Shown here: one piece after another, positions 8,937-18,428 of the stretch | How positions within the stretch are numbered: the stretch's first letter is position 1 | Layout: each line of letters begins with the position of its first letter | From: an uncultured bacterium | GTDB taxonomy: Bacteria; Patescibacteriota; Andersenbacteria; UBA10190; CAIZMI01 | Length of the DNA: 61,438 nucleotides | Direction of reading: 5' to 3' | Assembly (NCBI GenBank): GCA_903934015.1 | Contig: CAIZMI010000003.1 | Location: 1-61,438 of the forward strand | The notes under the pieces: generated by a model | What the model saw: only the letters and a program-made list of their open reading frames with translations | What the model was told of the DNA's origin: nothing | The model's database searches: none | Position numbers and translations under genes: made by a program

Positions 8937-10463
8937 ATGATTACCGACAAGTGGCTTGATAAAATAACAATGTATCGTTTGACCTTGTATTATTTACTGG
9001 GTTTGACTTTTGTCGCATCCTTTTTTGGTGTTTTTGATTTAATTCCATTTACTCCAACGGATATTGGTTTGAGTTTGCTTACGGCTGTTGTGGTGTCCGG
9101 ATTTTCTAATTTTGTTTTTGCCAAATTGTTTAAGGCAATTACCAATATTGAGTCCGTATTTATTACAGCGGTTATTTTGGTATTGATTATTCCGGCACAG
9201 TTTCCGGCCAACTTGCCGTTTATTGCTCTGGCGTCGATATTTGCTATGGCCTCAAAGTATCTGCTGACTATCGATAAACAACACGTCTTTAATCCGGCAG
9301 GAATTGCCGTGATAGCGATTCCGTTGTTATTTCCTAATTTAAACGCTACGTGGTGGGTTGGTTCACCGCTTCTAATGCCATTTGTTTTGATTGGCGGTTA
9401 TTTGCTGGTTAGAAGAATAAGGCGTGAGCAAATGGTGCTGTGGTTTTTTGTTGCTTATTTTACAGCCGTTATCGCGTCGTCGTTTTTACACCCAAATATT
9501 TTTGGCGCCCTGATAAAGACTATGCAAATTAGTGTTTTGAGTTCGCCTGTTTGGTTCTTGGGATTGGTGATGCTCACTGAACCGTTAACGTCGCCGAGTA
9601 ATGAGCGGATGCGCAATATCTTCGGCGTCGTTGTTGGTTTTTTTGCGGCTTCCACTCAACTAAAACCATTTGGAATTGTGATGACTCCGGAAACGGCATT
9701 GGCTGTTGGAAACGTTTTTACTTTAGTTGTGAATCCATGGTATCGGCTAGTATTGTCGCTTAAACAAGTGGTGCGTCTTACACCTGATACATTTGCCTTT
9801 ATCTATAACAAATCGAAAGATTTCATTTTTCAGCCCGGTCAATTTATGGAGTGGACTTTGCCACACGTGAAAGTGGATGAGCGGGGAAACCGTCGTTATT
9901 TTACGATCGCGTCATCACCGACGGAAAACGAATTAATTATTGGGGTAAAATATAATGACCCAAATAGTAGTTTTAAGATTGCATTGTTGAAAGCAAAGAG
10001 TAGTAAAAAAATTATTGCGACACAATTAGCGGGAGATTTTGTATTGCCCAAGAAACGAGAACCGATGGTGTTTGTTGCCGGCGGGATTGGAATAACGCCG
10101 TTTCGCAGTATGGTCAAATATATCGTCGATAAGAAAATCAAAAGTGACATCGTGTTGTTTTATTCAAATAAACGTGAACAAGACATTGTTTTCATGGACG
10201 TTTTTGAAGAGGCAAGACAATTTGGGGTGAACACAATTTATACTTTAACCGATAAGGAATTCGTGCCGGAAAATTGGCAGGGAAGCGTTGGCTATGTTGA
10301 AGAACACATGATCAGGAAAGAGACTCCGGATTATCTAAATCGCAAATTTTATGTTTCCGGCCCACAGTTGATGGTGCAATCATTGGAAAAAACATTAAGT
10401 GTGATGGGTCTGCCAAAAAATAAAATAGTTACAGACTATTTCCCCGGGTTCGGAGGAAAGTGA
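8937..10463 (+). CDS. RnfD/NqrB-like membrane domain fused to ferredoxin-NAD(P) reductase-like domain
   Basis: N-terminal ~10 TM segments with HVFNPAGIAVIAIPLLF; C-terminal FNR fold RRYFTIASSPTE, FVAGGIGITPFRSMV, FYVSGPQLMV. Confidence 0.88.
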   Translation: MITDKWLDKITMYRLTLYYLLGLTFVASFFGVFDLIPFTPTDIGLSLLTAVVVSGFSNFVFAKLFKAITNIESVFITAVILVLIIPAQFPANLPFIALASIFAMASKYLLTIDKQHVFNPAGIAVIAIPLLFPNLNATWWVGSPLLMPFVLIGGYLLVRRIRREQMVLWFFVAYFTAVIASSFLHPNIFGALIKTMQISVLSSPVWFLGLVMLTEPLTSPSNERMRNIFGVVVGFFAASTQLKPFGIVMTPETALAVGNVFTLVVNPWYRLVLSLKQVVRLTPDTFAFIYNKSKDFIFQPGQFMEWTLPHVKVDERGNRRYFTIASSPTENELIIGVKYNDPNSSFKIALLKAKSSKKIIATQLAGDFVLPKKREPMVFVAGGIGITPFRSMVKYIVDKKIKSDIVLFYSNKREQDIVFMDVFEEARQFGVNTIYTLTDKEFVPENWQGSVGYVEEHMIRKETPDYLNRKFYVSGPQLMVQSLEKTLSVMGLPKNKIVTDYFPGFGGK

Positions 10464-10790
10464 CGGCATCAGCCGTCATCCTCGAGCAGCATCGAGGATC
10501 CAGTTGCGATTTCATCCCCAAGCGCAATTGGGGATCCAAAATAATCAGCCTTCATTCTCGAGCGGCATCGAGGATCCAGGTAATTCAGTGTAGGGGCAAT
10601 TCATGAATTGCCCACATGCGTAAAAAAACCAGTCTGATATTGCTAGACTGGTGTTGTGGGCTCGTCTCACGCGACTGCGTCATACACCGTACTGATTGAA
10701 TATGTGGTCCACGAACGGGTGGTTTCACGTTATACTGTTGCTGTTATTAAGCATGTAGCGTGTTTATTATTAATTTGCTAGTCTATCTAC

Positions 10791-11480
10791 ATGAAAAATT
10801 CTATTATCGTAATCATATTGGTGGCAGTGGTGGGGGCTATTCTTATTTGGGGTAAAGCAATCAACAGGAAGATTGCAGAGTTGCCGACGCCCACAGTTGC
10901 TTCTGTTACCGCACCATTGAACACCGAAACGCCAACTGATATAATTTCCAATATGCCCATCACAACACCAGTCCAAAATATTCAAGAAATAAATAAGAAG
11001 GTAAATATTACAATGGAAACCAGCATGGGAACCATTGGGTTAGAATTAGACGGCACAGTTGCGCCGTTAACGGTTGGAAATTTTGTTACATTAGCAAAAA
11101 GCGGATTTTACGACGGAACAGCTTTTCACCGAATTATCTCCAATTTCATGATTCAAGGCGGTGATCCATTATCGAAAGATCCAGGCAAACGATCAATGCA
11201 AGGCACGGGTGATCCCGGTTATAAATTTAAGGATGAATTTAATGCTTTAAAATTGGTGCGCGGTTCATTGGCGATGGCGAATTCCGGTCCCAACACCAAT
11301 GGTAGTCAATTTTTCATTGTTACCGCAGAGTCCACTCCATGGTTGGATGGCAAACATACGAATTTTGGTAAAGTAATTTTGGGGATGGATGTAATTGATA
11401 AAATTTCCGCGGTGGAACGCGATGGTAACGATAATCCATTGGTGCCCGTTGTTGTAAAAAAAGTGTTGGTTATCGAATAG
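10791..11480 (+). CDS. Peptidyl-prolyl cis-trans isomerase, cyclophilin type, membrane-anchored
   Basis: FHRIISNFMIQGGDP, GSLAMANSGPNTNGSQFFIVTA, WLDGKHTNFGKV. Confidence 0.95.
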   Translation: MKNSIIVIILVAVVGAILIWGKAINRKIAELPTPTVASVTAPLNTETPTDIISNMPITTPVQNIQEINKKVNITMETSMGTIGLELDGTVAPLTVGNFVTLAKSGFYDGTAFHRIISNFMIQGGDPLSKDPGKRSMQGTGDPGYKFKDEFNALKLVRGSLAMANSGPNTNGSQFFIVTAESTPWLDGKHTNFGKVILGMDVIDKISAVERDGNDNPLVPVVVKKVLVIE

Positions 11481-11590
11481 AGTATTTAAACCTCGTCCGT
11501 AATTAAAATAACGGTGCCTAAGAAATTGGGCGCCGTTTCTTAATCCTTGACAATGTTTCTAATGCCGAACATAATACGAACAGTGATGAA

Positions 11591-12034
11591 ATGCCACGAA
11601 TTTTCCACACATTTTCGATACTCCCGCTCTTGGGCTTCGGTCTTGAGAGTTGTCACTCGCGTGGTTTTTCCGCGAGTTATAGATCGGCATCGGGTGGTAA
11701 TGGTGGGGTTAGACCAGCGAGTTGGCCCAGTCCCGCCGAAGAAGAATTGCAAGACACGCTTTCGTTTGACGAATGGCTTATGCCTCGAAAAGAATCGAGT
11801 TTTCTTCTTCCCGTCGGGAGCACGGATATGCAAGAAGCGGGAATCCTGCCCGGAGACACCCTTATTGTAGAAAAAGGGTTTCCCGCTCACCCCAATGATG
11901 TTGTTGTAGTGGATTTGCATGGTAGTTGGAAACTGCGTCGTTTAAACCGGCAGGATAAAAATTTATCTTCTCCGGAGAAAGAAGATTGTCGTTTGGTTGG
12001 GGTTGTTACAGCAGTAATTAGAAAGTACCACTAG
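11591..12034 (+). CDS. UmuD/LexA-like S24 family protein, catalytic residues apparently substituted
   Basis: SWPSPAEEELQDTLSFDEWLM...GSTDMQEAGILPGDTLIVEKG...NDVVVVDLHGSWKLRRL aligned by eye to UmuD; directly upstream of a Y-family polymerase. Confidence 0.75.
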   Translation: MPRIFHTFSILPLLGFGLESCHSRGFSASYRSASGGNGGVRPASWPSPAEEELQDTLSFDEWLMPRKESSFLLPVGSTDMQEAGILPGDTLIVEKGFPAHPNDVVVVDLHGSWKLRRLNRQDKNLSSPEKEDCRLVGVVTAVIRKYH

Positions 12035-12036
12035 AA

Positions 12037-13350
12037 ATGTTTAACCAGTCATGGCCACGAGCAATTTTGCTTTTGGATGGTGATGCTTTTTTTGCTTCCT
12101 GTGAACAGGCGGTTGATCCGGCGCTACTTGGCAAACCCGTTGTTACTGGAAAAGAGCGAAATATTGTTTCCGCGGCCAGTTATGAGGCAAGGGCATTGGG
12201 GATCACGCGTGGGGTTACGCTCTGGGACGCAAAAAAACGATGTCCGCAGTTGGTAGTGTTACCATCGGACTATGAGACCTATAGTATCTTTTCCAAGCGT
12301 GTATTCGAGATTATGCGTCGTTATACGCCAACGGTGGAAGAATACTCAATCGATGAGGGTTTTGCCGATTTAACGGGATTAAGAAGATTACATCATCTCA
12401 ACTATCGCGATATAACAAAAAAGATGCAATTGGAAATTCACAAGGAACTTGGCATTACTGTTTCGGCGGGTTTAAGTATCACAAAAACTTTGGCAAAAAT
12501 AGCTGCCAAGAAACAAAAACCAGCCGGTTTTACGGCGATTAGCGGGCGTGATCTTCCAACAGCATTATCTGATTTGTTGGTTGGCGATATTTGGAATATT
12601 GGTCCAAGTACGGCGGAACTGCTTAATCGTTTCGGGATAAAAACTGCGGAGCAGTTTGCCGGGGCATCATTGGAACAAGTGGGTAAAATTCTGACCAAGC
12701 CCGGAGTTGCTGTTTGGAATGAAATTAATGGTCGGATGGTTTATCCGGTGGCTGTTCAACAGGGCGCGCCGGTTCAGTCAATTAGTAAGATGAAAACTTT
12801 TACACCTCCATCTAATAATAAGAGTTATGTGTATTCTCAATTGATGAAAAATCTGGATAATGCCTGCGCTAAAGCAAGACGTCATCTACTACTGGCAAAA
12901 AAAATTATCATTGTTTTACGCAAAAATGATTTTCGCACTTACGGCTTAGAAGCAAAACTTTCACGGCCGTCCGCTTTTCCGTTAGAACTTTCAAGTGTGG
13001 TCGAAGAATTATTTATGAAAACTTATGAAAAAGATATTTTTTATCGTGCCACCGGGGTTCTTTTGGTTGATTTAATGGGGAATACTGTTTTTCAACCAAG
13101 TCTTTTTGATGACACCGTGAAAATTGAAAAAATATTATTTGCTTATCGAGCAATAGATGAGTTGCGTGAAAAATATGGTAAATATGTAATTTGTCAAGGG
13201 AGCGCCTTGTCTTCAGTTGTTTCTCCTGCTCACAGTGGTGGGGAAAATTCGGGAGGAAGATGTGCTGAGCCTGATCGTAAAAAAAGGTTACTAAAAGGAG
13301 AAACTAAACGTCGCCATTTGCCATTGCCTCTTTTTCGTGGAACGGTATGA
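12037..13350 (+). CDS. Y-family DNA polymerase (UmuC/DinB-like)
   Basis: LLLDGDAFFASCEQAVDPALLGKPVVTG, YSIDEGFADLTG, VSAGLSITKTLAKIAAKKQKP. Confidence 0.93.
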   Translation: MFNQSWPRAILLLDGDAFFASCEQAVDPALLGKPVVTGKERNIVSAASYEARALGITRGVTLWDAKKRCPQLVVLPSDYETYSIFSKRVFEIMRRYTPTVEEYSIDEGFADLTGLRRLHHLNYRDITKKMQLEIHKELGITVSAGLSITKTLAKIAAKKQKPAGFTAISGRDLPTALSDLLVGDIWNIGPSTAELLNRFGIKTAEQFAGASLEQVGKILTKPGVAVWNEINGRMVYPVAVQQGAPVQSISKMKTFTPPSNNKSYVYSQLMKNLDNACAKARRHLLLAKKIIIVLRKNDFRTYGLEAKLSRPSAFPLELSSVVEELFMKTYEKDIFYRATGVLLVDLMGNTVFQPSLFDDTVKIEKILFAYRAIDELREKYGKYVICQGSALSSVVSPAHSGGENSGGRCAEPDRKKRLLKGETKRRHLPLPLFRGTV

Positions 13351-13422
13351 AAAGAGGTCTTGGAATAGAATAAAGCAGGAGTTATACTGTTAATAGTCTT
13401 AATTACTAATTCGAAAGGTTAT

Positions 13423-14325
13423 ATGCGTATTTTAGTAACTGGCGGTACGGGCTTTGTCGGATCCAATATTGTTAAAGAGCTTAGCGGAAAAGGCGATGAG
13501 ATAATTATCACGGGGTCTGATGCTGAACAGGAGGTCGGTAAGTATGTAAATAAATATTTGCAACCCAGTTTTTTAGGAATTGATTGGAATTCCTTGGGTA
13601 AATTAGATTTGGTTTTTCATGAAGCGGCCATAAATAATACTCTTTTGGCGGACCGGACAGAAATGTTACGTAGTAATTTGGAGTCTTCTAAAGAGTTATT
13701 CAGAAATGTTACGGCAAACGGTTGCAAGAGGATAGTTTACGCTTCCTCAACGGCAGTTTATGGCAACGCGCCTGCTCCACTTAAAGAAAATGGTCCAATT
13801 GAACCATTAAACGTTTATGGTGAATCAAAGAAGTTGCTGGATGAATTTACGATGGATTTTGCGAAGAACAATCCGGACAAAATAATTGTTGGATTGAGAT
13901 ATTGCAATGTTTATGGCCAAGGGGAAACACATAAGGGAAAAAGAGCCAGTATGATTTATCAATTGGCTCAGCAAATGAAAAAAGGCAGGCCACGTTTATT
14001 TAAATATGGAGAACAGAAGCGCGATTTTATTTATGTTAAAGATGTTGTGCAAGCAAATTTAAAAGCTTCACAAGCGGATAAAAGTTGCGTAGTTAACTGC
14101 GGATCAGGAAATTCGTACTCGTTTAATAATATTGTTGCAATTCTTAATAGTGAACTTGGTACAAAATACGATCCTGAATATATGGAAAACCCATATGAAG
14201 CAACTTATCAAACAAATACTTACTGCGATATGAATTACGCGAAAGAAATGATTAATTTTGAACCGAAATATAATTTAGAACAGGGGATTGCTGATTACGT
14301 TAAAAATGGTTTATTTAATTCCTAA
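13423..14325 (+). CDS. NAD-dependent epimerase/dehydratase (heptose-6-epimerase-like)
   Basis: MRILVTGGTGFVGSNIVKEL, YASSTAVYG, NVYGESKKLLDE, RYCNVYGQGE. Confidence 0.9.
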   Translation: MRILVTGGTGFVGSNIVKELSGKGDEIIITGSDAEQEVGKYVNKYLQPSFLGIDWNSLGKLDLVFHEAAINNTLLADRTEMLRSNLESSKELFRNVTANGCKRIVYASSTAVYGNAPAPLKENGPIEPLNVYGESKKLLDEFTMDFAKNNPDKIIVGLRYCNVYGQGETHKGKRASMIYQLAQQMKKGRPRLFKYGEQKRDFIYVKDVVQANLKASQADKSCVVNCGSGNSYSFNNIVAILNSELGTKYDPEYMENPYEATYQTNTYCDMNYAKEMINFEPKYNLEQGIADYVKNGLFNS

Positions 14326-14335
14326 TATATTCTTT

Positions 14336-14731
14336 ATGCCAAAAGTAAATGCGAAAAAAGGAAAAATTGAATTAGAGCAAAAGGAGTTTCAAATAGTCTT
14401 TCACCATGCCCCTGAAGGGCCAACGCGCAATTATCGTCTTGAACAACTGAATGAGATTCTTCAAAAATATGCGCAAAAAATAGATAAGCGCGATCCGATT
14501 GAGCGAATTGAGTTGACTATCGATCAACCAAAAAATCCGGTTGGAAAAATAATCGGGTATGGCGTGAAATTGCACATTTTGTTGATGTGTGGCGAGTCGT
14601 ATGTGGCGAATTCTGATTCATATGTGGCACGTGCGCAACATCTCGGTTTGGAAAAAAATGTCCGTAAAGCGGCAAAAGAAATTATTACTCAAATTGAAAA
14701 ACATCAATCAAAAAAGCTTGGACACAACTAA
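14336..14731 (+). CDS. Small protein, possibly HPF/RaiA (S30EA)-like
   Basis: ATG at 14336 within the longer ORF; IERIELTIDQPKNP...GYGVKLHILLMCGESYVANSDSYV...VRKAAKEIITQIEKHQSKKLG resembles the beta-alpha pattern of hibernation factors. Confidence 0.4.
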   Translation: MPKVNAKKGKIELEQKEFQIVFHHAPEGPTRNYRLEQLNEILQKYAQKIDKRDPIERIELTIDQPKNPVGKIIGYGVKLHILLMCGESYVANSDSYVARAQHLGLEKNVRKAAKEIITQIEKHQSKKLGHN

Positions 14732-15495
14732 TTGATTGTGATTGGGAGAGGTATTTGTTCTGTCTTTTGAAAAACCCAGTTTACTAAAGATAGGCCACCA
14801 TCAATTGTAATGATTTCACCGGTAATATAGGAAGCGTTATCGGACGAAAGAAAGAGAACCGCATTTGCAATATCTTTTGTGCGACCACGGCATTCACCCA
14901 AAGGTACGGAGGTAAACTTGGCTGGAACATTGCGATTATTTCTAATTGCTCCCGGGGCTACCCCATTAACGCGAATGTTTTTGTCCGCCATGGAAAGGGC
15001 AAATTCTAAAATTAACATCTTAAGCGCCGCTTTTGACATCGCATATGTTGCGTCACCAAGGGGTTTGTCTTGGTGCACAGAAGTCGTAAACACAATATTG
15101 CCACGGCGCATGTTTTTTGCGATCGCTTGAGAAAGAAAAAAAGGCCCGCGAATATTGGTATTTAAAACCGAATCAAAATCATCAGGTTCAGTTTCAAATA
15201 GAGATTTTGAAGAGCCAATGCCTGTGTGGTTAATTAATACTTCAATTGGGCCATGCGCTTTCTCAATTTGGTCAATAATTTGTCGGTGCGTAATTATTTC
15301 AGTAATATCCGCGACTATTGCCATGGCCTTTTTGTGGTCGTTATTAACAGCCCATTTTCGAAATTTTTTACAACCATTTTTATCAACATCAAGAATTGTA
15401 ACGGCATCGCCATTTTTCAAAAAAGCTTTGGCAATGGCTAAACCAATACCGTTAGCTCCGCCTGTTACTAGGACAGATCTATTTTTTCTTATCAT
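14728..15495 (-). CDS. SDR-family oxidoreductase
   Basis: SVLVTGGANGIGLAIAKAFLKNGDAV, NHTGIG, YAMSKAALKML, YITGEIITIDGGLS; start set at internal ATG. Confidence 0.9.
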   Translation of the reverse strand: MIRKNRSVLVTGGANGIGLAIAKAFLKNGDAVTILDVDKNGCKKFRKWAVNNDHKKAMAIVADITEIITHRQIIDQIEKAHGPIEVLINHTGIGSSKSLFETEPDDFDSVLNTNIRGPFFLSQAIAKNMRRGNIVFTTSVHQDKPLGDATYAMSKAALKMLILEFALSMADKNIRVNGVAPGAIRNNRNVPAKFTSVPLGECRGRTKDIANAVLFLSSDNASYITGEIITIDGGLSLVNWVFQKTEQIPLPITIN

Positions 15496-15672
15496 ATAAT
15501 TTTTATTACTATCAAAAACTAACCATAGATTGCGCCATATGTTAAATTTTGTCAATAGAATTTCAGTATAATAACCATAAACCTTCAATTCGACATGAGA
15601 TGAATACCTTTAAGAAACTAAATAATATCGAAATATATTGTAGCCAATGTGATATAGTTAATAATAAATACA

Positions 15673-16029
15673 ATGAACAATCATAAAATTGAATTTGACT
15701 CGCTAATTAGGTTAACTTGTTCGCTGTCTCTGGTTTTAAGCGTCCTTTTTGCGGTTCCAGGATTTCAAAATAGAACAATTGGTGATATTTTCTCGTGGCT
15801 TACATTGTCTTTAGGGCTTGTTGGTTTAGTTGGATCATTTATGGGAAAAAGATCATGGTATAGTCTGTTGTTTATTTTGGCTGCATACTTGCACATGATT
15901 TCACTTTATTCGAATCGAACGGTCCAATTTGTTGTAATATTAGGCGTATTGTTGGTTGCTATTGGTGGGCTTGCGGGAAATTTTGTAACTAATAAGTTTT
16001 CAAAAAAACTATTTACTAAATTAAAATAA
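15673..16029 (+). CDS. Hypothetical membrane protein
   Basis: Four hydrophobic segments; stop overlaps next ATG. Confidence 0.5.
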   Translation: MNNHKIEFDSLIRLTCSLSLVLSVLFAVPGFQNRTIGDIFSWLTLSLGLVGLVGSFMGKRSWYSLLFILAAYLHMISLYSNRTVQFVVILGVLLVAIGGLAGNFVTNKFSKKLFTKLK

Positions 16030-16484
16030 TGAAAATATATTTAGGGGCTGATCATGAAGGCAATCAACTTAAGGAAGCAATAAAAATGGAGTTGGTCCGA
16101 GAAGGCTATAATATTATCGATTTAAGTCCGGAAAAACCGGAAGGAGGGGATGATTATCCTGATTATGCTTTTGCCGTAGGTGAGGCCGTGGCGAAAGATG
16201 CGGAGGCAAGAGGAATTTTGATTTGTGATACGGGAATTGGAATGTCTATTGCGGCTAATAAGATAAAAGGGGTGAGAGCGGCGCTGGTTATGGATATTTT
16301 TTCCACCAGACGGTCCCGAGAACATAATGATGCAAACATTATTATTTTTGGTTCTCATTTTATCAAAAAAAACATTGCAATTGAATGTGTAAAATATTTT
16401 CTTGATACGGTTTTTAGTTCCGCCGATAGACACAATCGACGGAAGGGTAAGATTGTTTTTAGAGAGCAATTCTCTAAAGAATAA
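16029..16484 (+). CDS. rpiB: RpiB/LacA/LacB sugar-phosphate isomerase
   Basis: MKIYLGADHEGNQLKEAIK, GILICDTGIGMSIAANKIKGVRAAL, REHNDANIIIFGS. Confidence 0.93.
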   Translation: MKIYLGADHEGNQLKEAIKMELVREGYNIIDLSPEKPEGGDDYPDYAFAVGEAVAKDAEARGILICDTGIGMSIAANKIKGVRAALVMDIFSTRRSREHNDANIIIFGSHFIKKNIAIECVKYFLDTVFSSADRHNRRKGKIVFREQFSKE

Positions 16485-16509
16485 TTAATATTTCGTCGTA
16501 TAAATTAAT

Positions 16510-17145
16510 ATGTCTTGCATAATTGAACCAGCAATAAACGTATACACAAAAGAGGAGTATTTAGAGAGGATTATTAGTGTTAGAAATTTTGCAGAGATTA
16601 TTCAATTTGATGTAATTGATGGAATTTTTGCTCGTCCTGGAAATTATAATGATCCTGATATAGTAAAAAATAATTTAGAAACTGAAAAAATTGATCTGCA
16701 TTTTATGGTGATGGATATTGACAAGGAAATTGATCGTTGGTTAAAGGTAAAACCGAAGAGAATAATTATTCATGTTGAGCAAACGAGTGGTATTGAAGGT
16801 CATTTAAAAAAAATGCAAATCAATAAGATAAAAAAGGGTCTCGCTATCGCACCATTTACTGCATTGGAAAAAATTACTCCTTTTGTGGATTTAATTGATT
16901 ATTTACTTGTGCTGAGTGTCGTTCCTGGTGGAAATGGTCAGGAATTTATATCCAGTACCATAGATAGAATAAAAACGGTTGGTTTAAAATATCCATTTTT
17001 GCAAATCGGCGTCGATGGTGGTGTTCAAGATAGGCATCTGTTAAGTTTAAAAAAAGCTGGGGTTAAAAATATTGTTATTGGATCATCTTTGTTTAACGGA
17101 GTGGTGGGTGAGAATTTTAAAAAATTTGACCATATTGTTCGTTAA
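16510..17145 (+). CDS. rpe: Ribulose-phosphate 3-epimerase-like protein
   Basis: IIQFDVIDGIFARP, LHFMVMDIDKEI, LVLSVVPGGNGQEF, QIGVDGGVQD. Confidence 0.82.
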   Translation: MSCIIEPAINVYTKEEYLERIISVRNFAEIIQFDVIDGIFARPGNYNDPDIVKNNLETEKIDLHFMVMDIDKEIDRWLKVKPKRIIIHVEQTSGIEGHLKKMQINKIKKGLAIAPFTALEKITPFVDLIDYLLVLSVVPGGNGQEFISSTIDRIKTVGLKYPFLQIGVDGGVQDRHLLSLKKAGVKNIVIGSSLFNGVVGENFKKFDHIVR

Positions 17146-17193
17146 GTCAGTCGTCTAATAATTCAAATTAATTTACTATTAATTGCAATAATC

Positions 17194-17799
17194 ATGAAAT
17201 ACGAATTACCAAAATTAACATACCCTCACGATGCTCTTGAACCTTATTTGGATGAGCAAACAATGCATATTCATCATGAGAAGCATCATTTGGCGTATGT
17301 TGATAAATTGAATGCCACAATATCTGGACGTTCTGATTTTGATGGCGTAGAAATAGAAACGGTTTTAAGGAACATTAAAAGTGTCGATGAACGCATTCGT
17401 CAAGCGGTTATTAATTTTGGTGGCGGACACAGTAACCACAGTATATTCTGGACGAATCTTTCTCCCGATAGTGGAGGTGAACCAACGGGGGCTATTAATA
17501 ATGGAATCAGAGAAAAATTTAATAATTTTGAAGATTTTAAGACTAAATTTACTGAAATAGCATTAGGTACCTTTGGAAGCGGGTGGACATGGTTGGCAAG
17601 CAAAGACGGTGACTTGTCAATTTTGTCCCTTCCAAATCAGAACAGTCCTTTGTTGGAGGGTTACGAGCCTTTGTTGAGTCTTGATTTATGGGAACACGCG
17701 TATTACTTGCGGTATCAAAATAGGCGCGCCGAATATTTAGAAAATTGGTGGAATGTCATCAACTGGGATAACGTAAATGATCGATTGAACAATATTTAG
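17194..17799 (+). CDS. Superoxide dismutase (Fe/Mn)
   Basis: YELPKLTYPHDALEPYLDEQTMHIHHEKHH, GGGHSNHSIFW, GSGWTWL, LDLWEHAYYLRYQN. Confidence 0.96.
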   Translation: MKYELPKLTYPHDALEPYLDEQTMHIHHEKHHLAYVDKLNATISGRSDFDGVEIETVLRNIKSVDERIRQAVINFGGGHSNHSIFWTNLSPDSGGEPTGAINNGIREKFNNFEDFKTKFTEIALGTFGSGWTWLASKDGDLSILSLPNQNSPLLEGYEPLLSLDLWEHAYYLRYQNRRAEYLENWWNVINWDNVNDRLNNI

Positions 17800-17858
17800 T
17801 CGTCTGGAAGATTGTGTCTGGTCAGTTTTCATGGTTGGCGGTAAAATTTAAAAGATAA

Positions 17859-18416
17859 ATGAATTATAAAAATCTTAATATATCAAAAAAATATATTTAT
17901 AGCATTGCGACAGTCGCTGTCGTAGGGGTACTTTTTGGAGCCTTTTTTGCTTCTCGGGGAGGGTTACCGTCTGGGAACGAAACACCGGCCCCGGTTATCG
18001 AGTCGAGCGGTAATAATGAAACGTTTGGAAGTACTTTTAGCAATTTTATTATTGGCAGATCGGCAGACGGTTCCGCCGTTAAAAGTAATACTCCTTTAGT
18101 CAGAGCCACTAAATTTAGTACCGGAGAAAAGGTAGGGCTTAGAATCCAAACAAATAGCGAAGTCACGGTTGCGTTTCCAATCGAATTGAGATTTCTAAAG
18201 AAGGAAACCGGCGAAGAAACTCCCGCGCTCCAATCTTTTCGTCTCAAACTAACGATCAAGCCGGGTCTAAAAACGTATTGCTGTCTTTCAATCCCAAAAG
18301 AAGCCGGTAATTACACCCTTGGAATTTTAAGAAATAATTCTTTCATCGGTACGATCGGTGGAATAGTTGTTATTCCGGCCAAGGAGCAACAAGATCAATC
18401 GATTTTCGGGTTGTAA
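17859..18416 (+). CDS. Hypothetical membrane-anchored exported protein
   Basis: N-terminal TM then beta-rich extracellular-like region. Confidence 0.5.
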   Translation: MNYKNLNISKKYIYSIATVAVVGVLFGAFFASRGGLPSGNETPAPVIESSGNNETFGSTFSNFIIGRSADGSAVKSNTPLVRATKFSTGEKVGLRIQTNSEVTVAFPIELRFLKKETGEETPALQSFRLKLTIKPGLKTYCCLSIPKEAGNYTLGILRNNSFIGTIGGIVVIPAKEQQDQSIFGL

Positions 18417-18428
18417 CCCAAAAAGAAA

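Noticed and set aside
11540-11920. Overlapping ORFs 11540..11920(-) and 11547..11870(+)
   Set aside because: Overlap the UmuD-like CDS, which has recognisable S24 motifs and abuts the polymerase gene.
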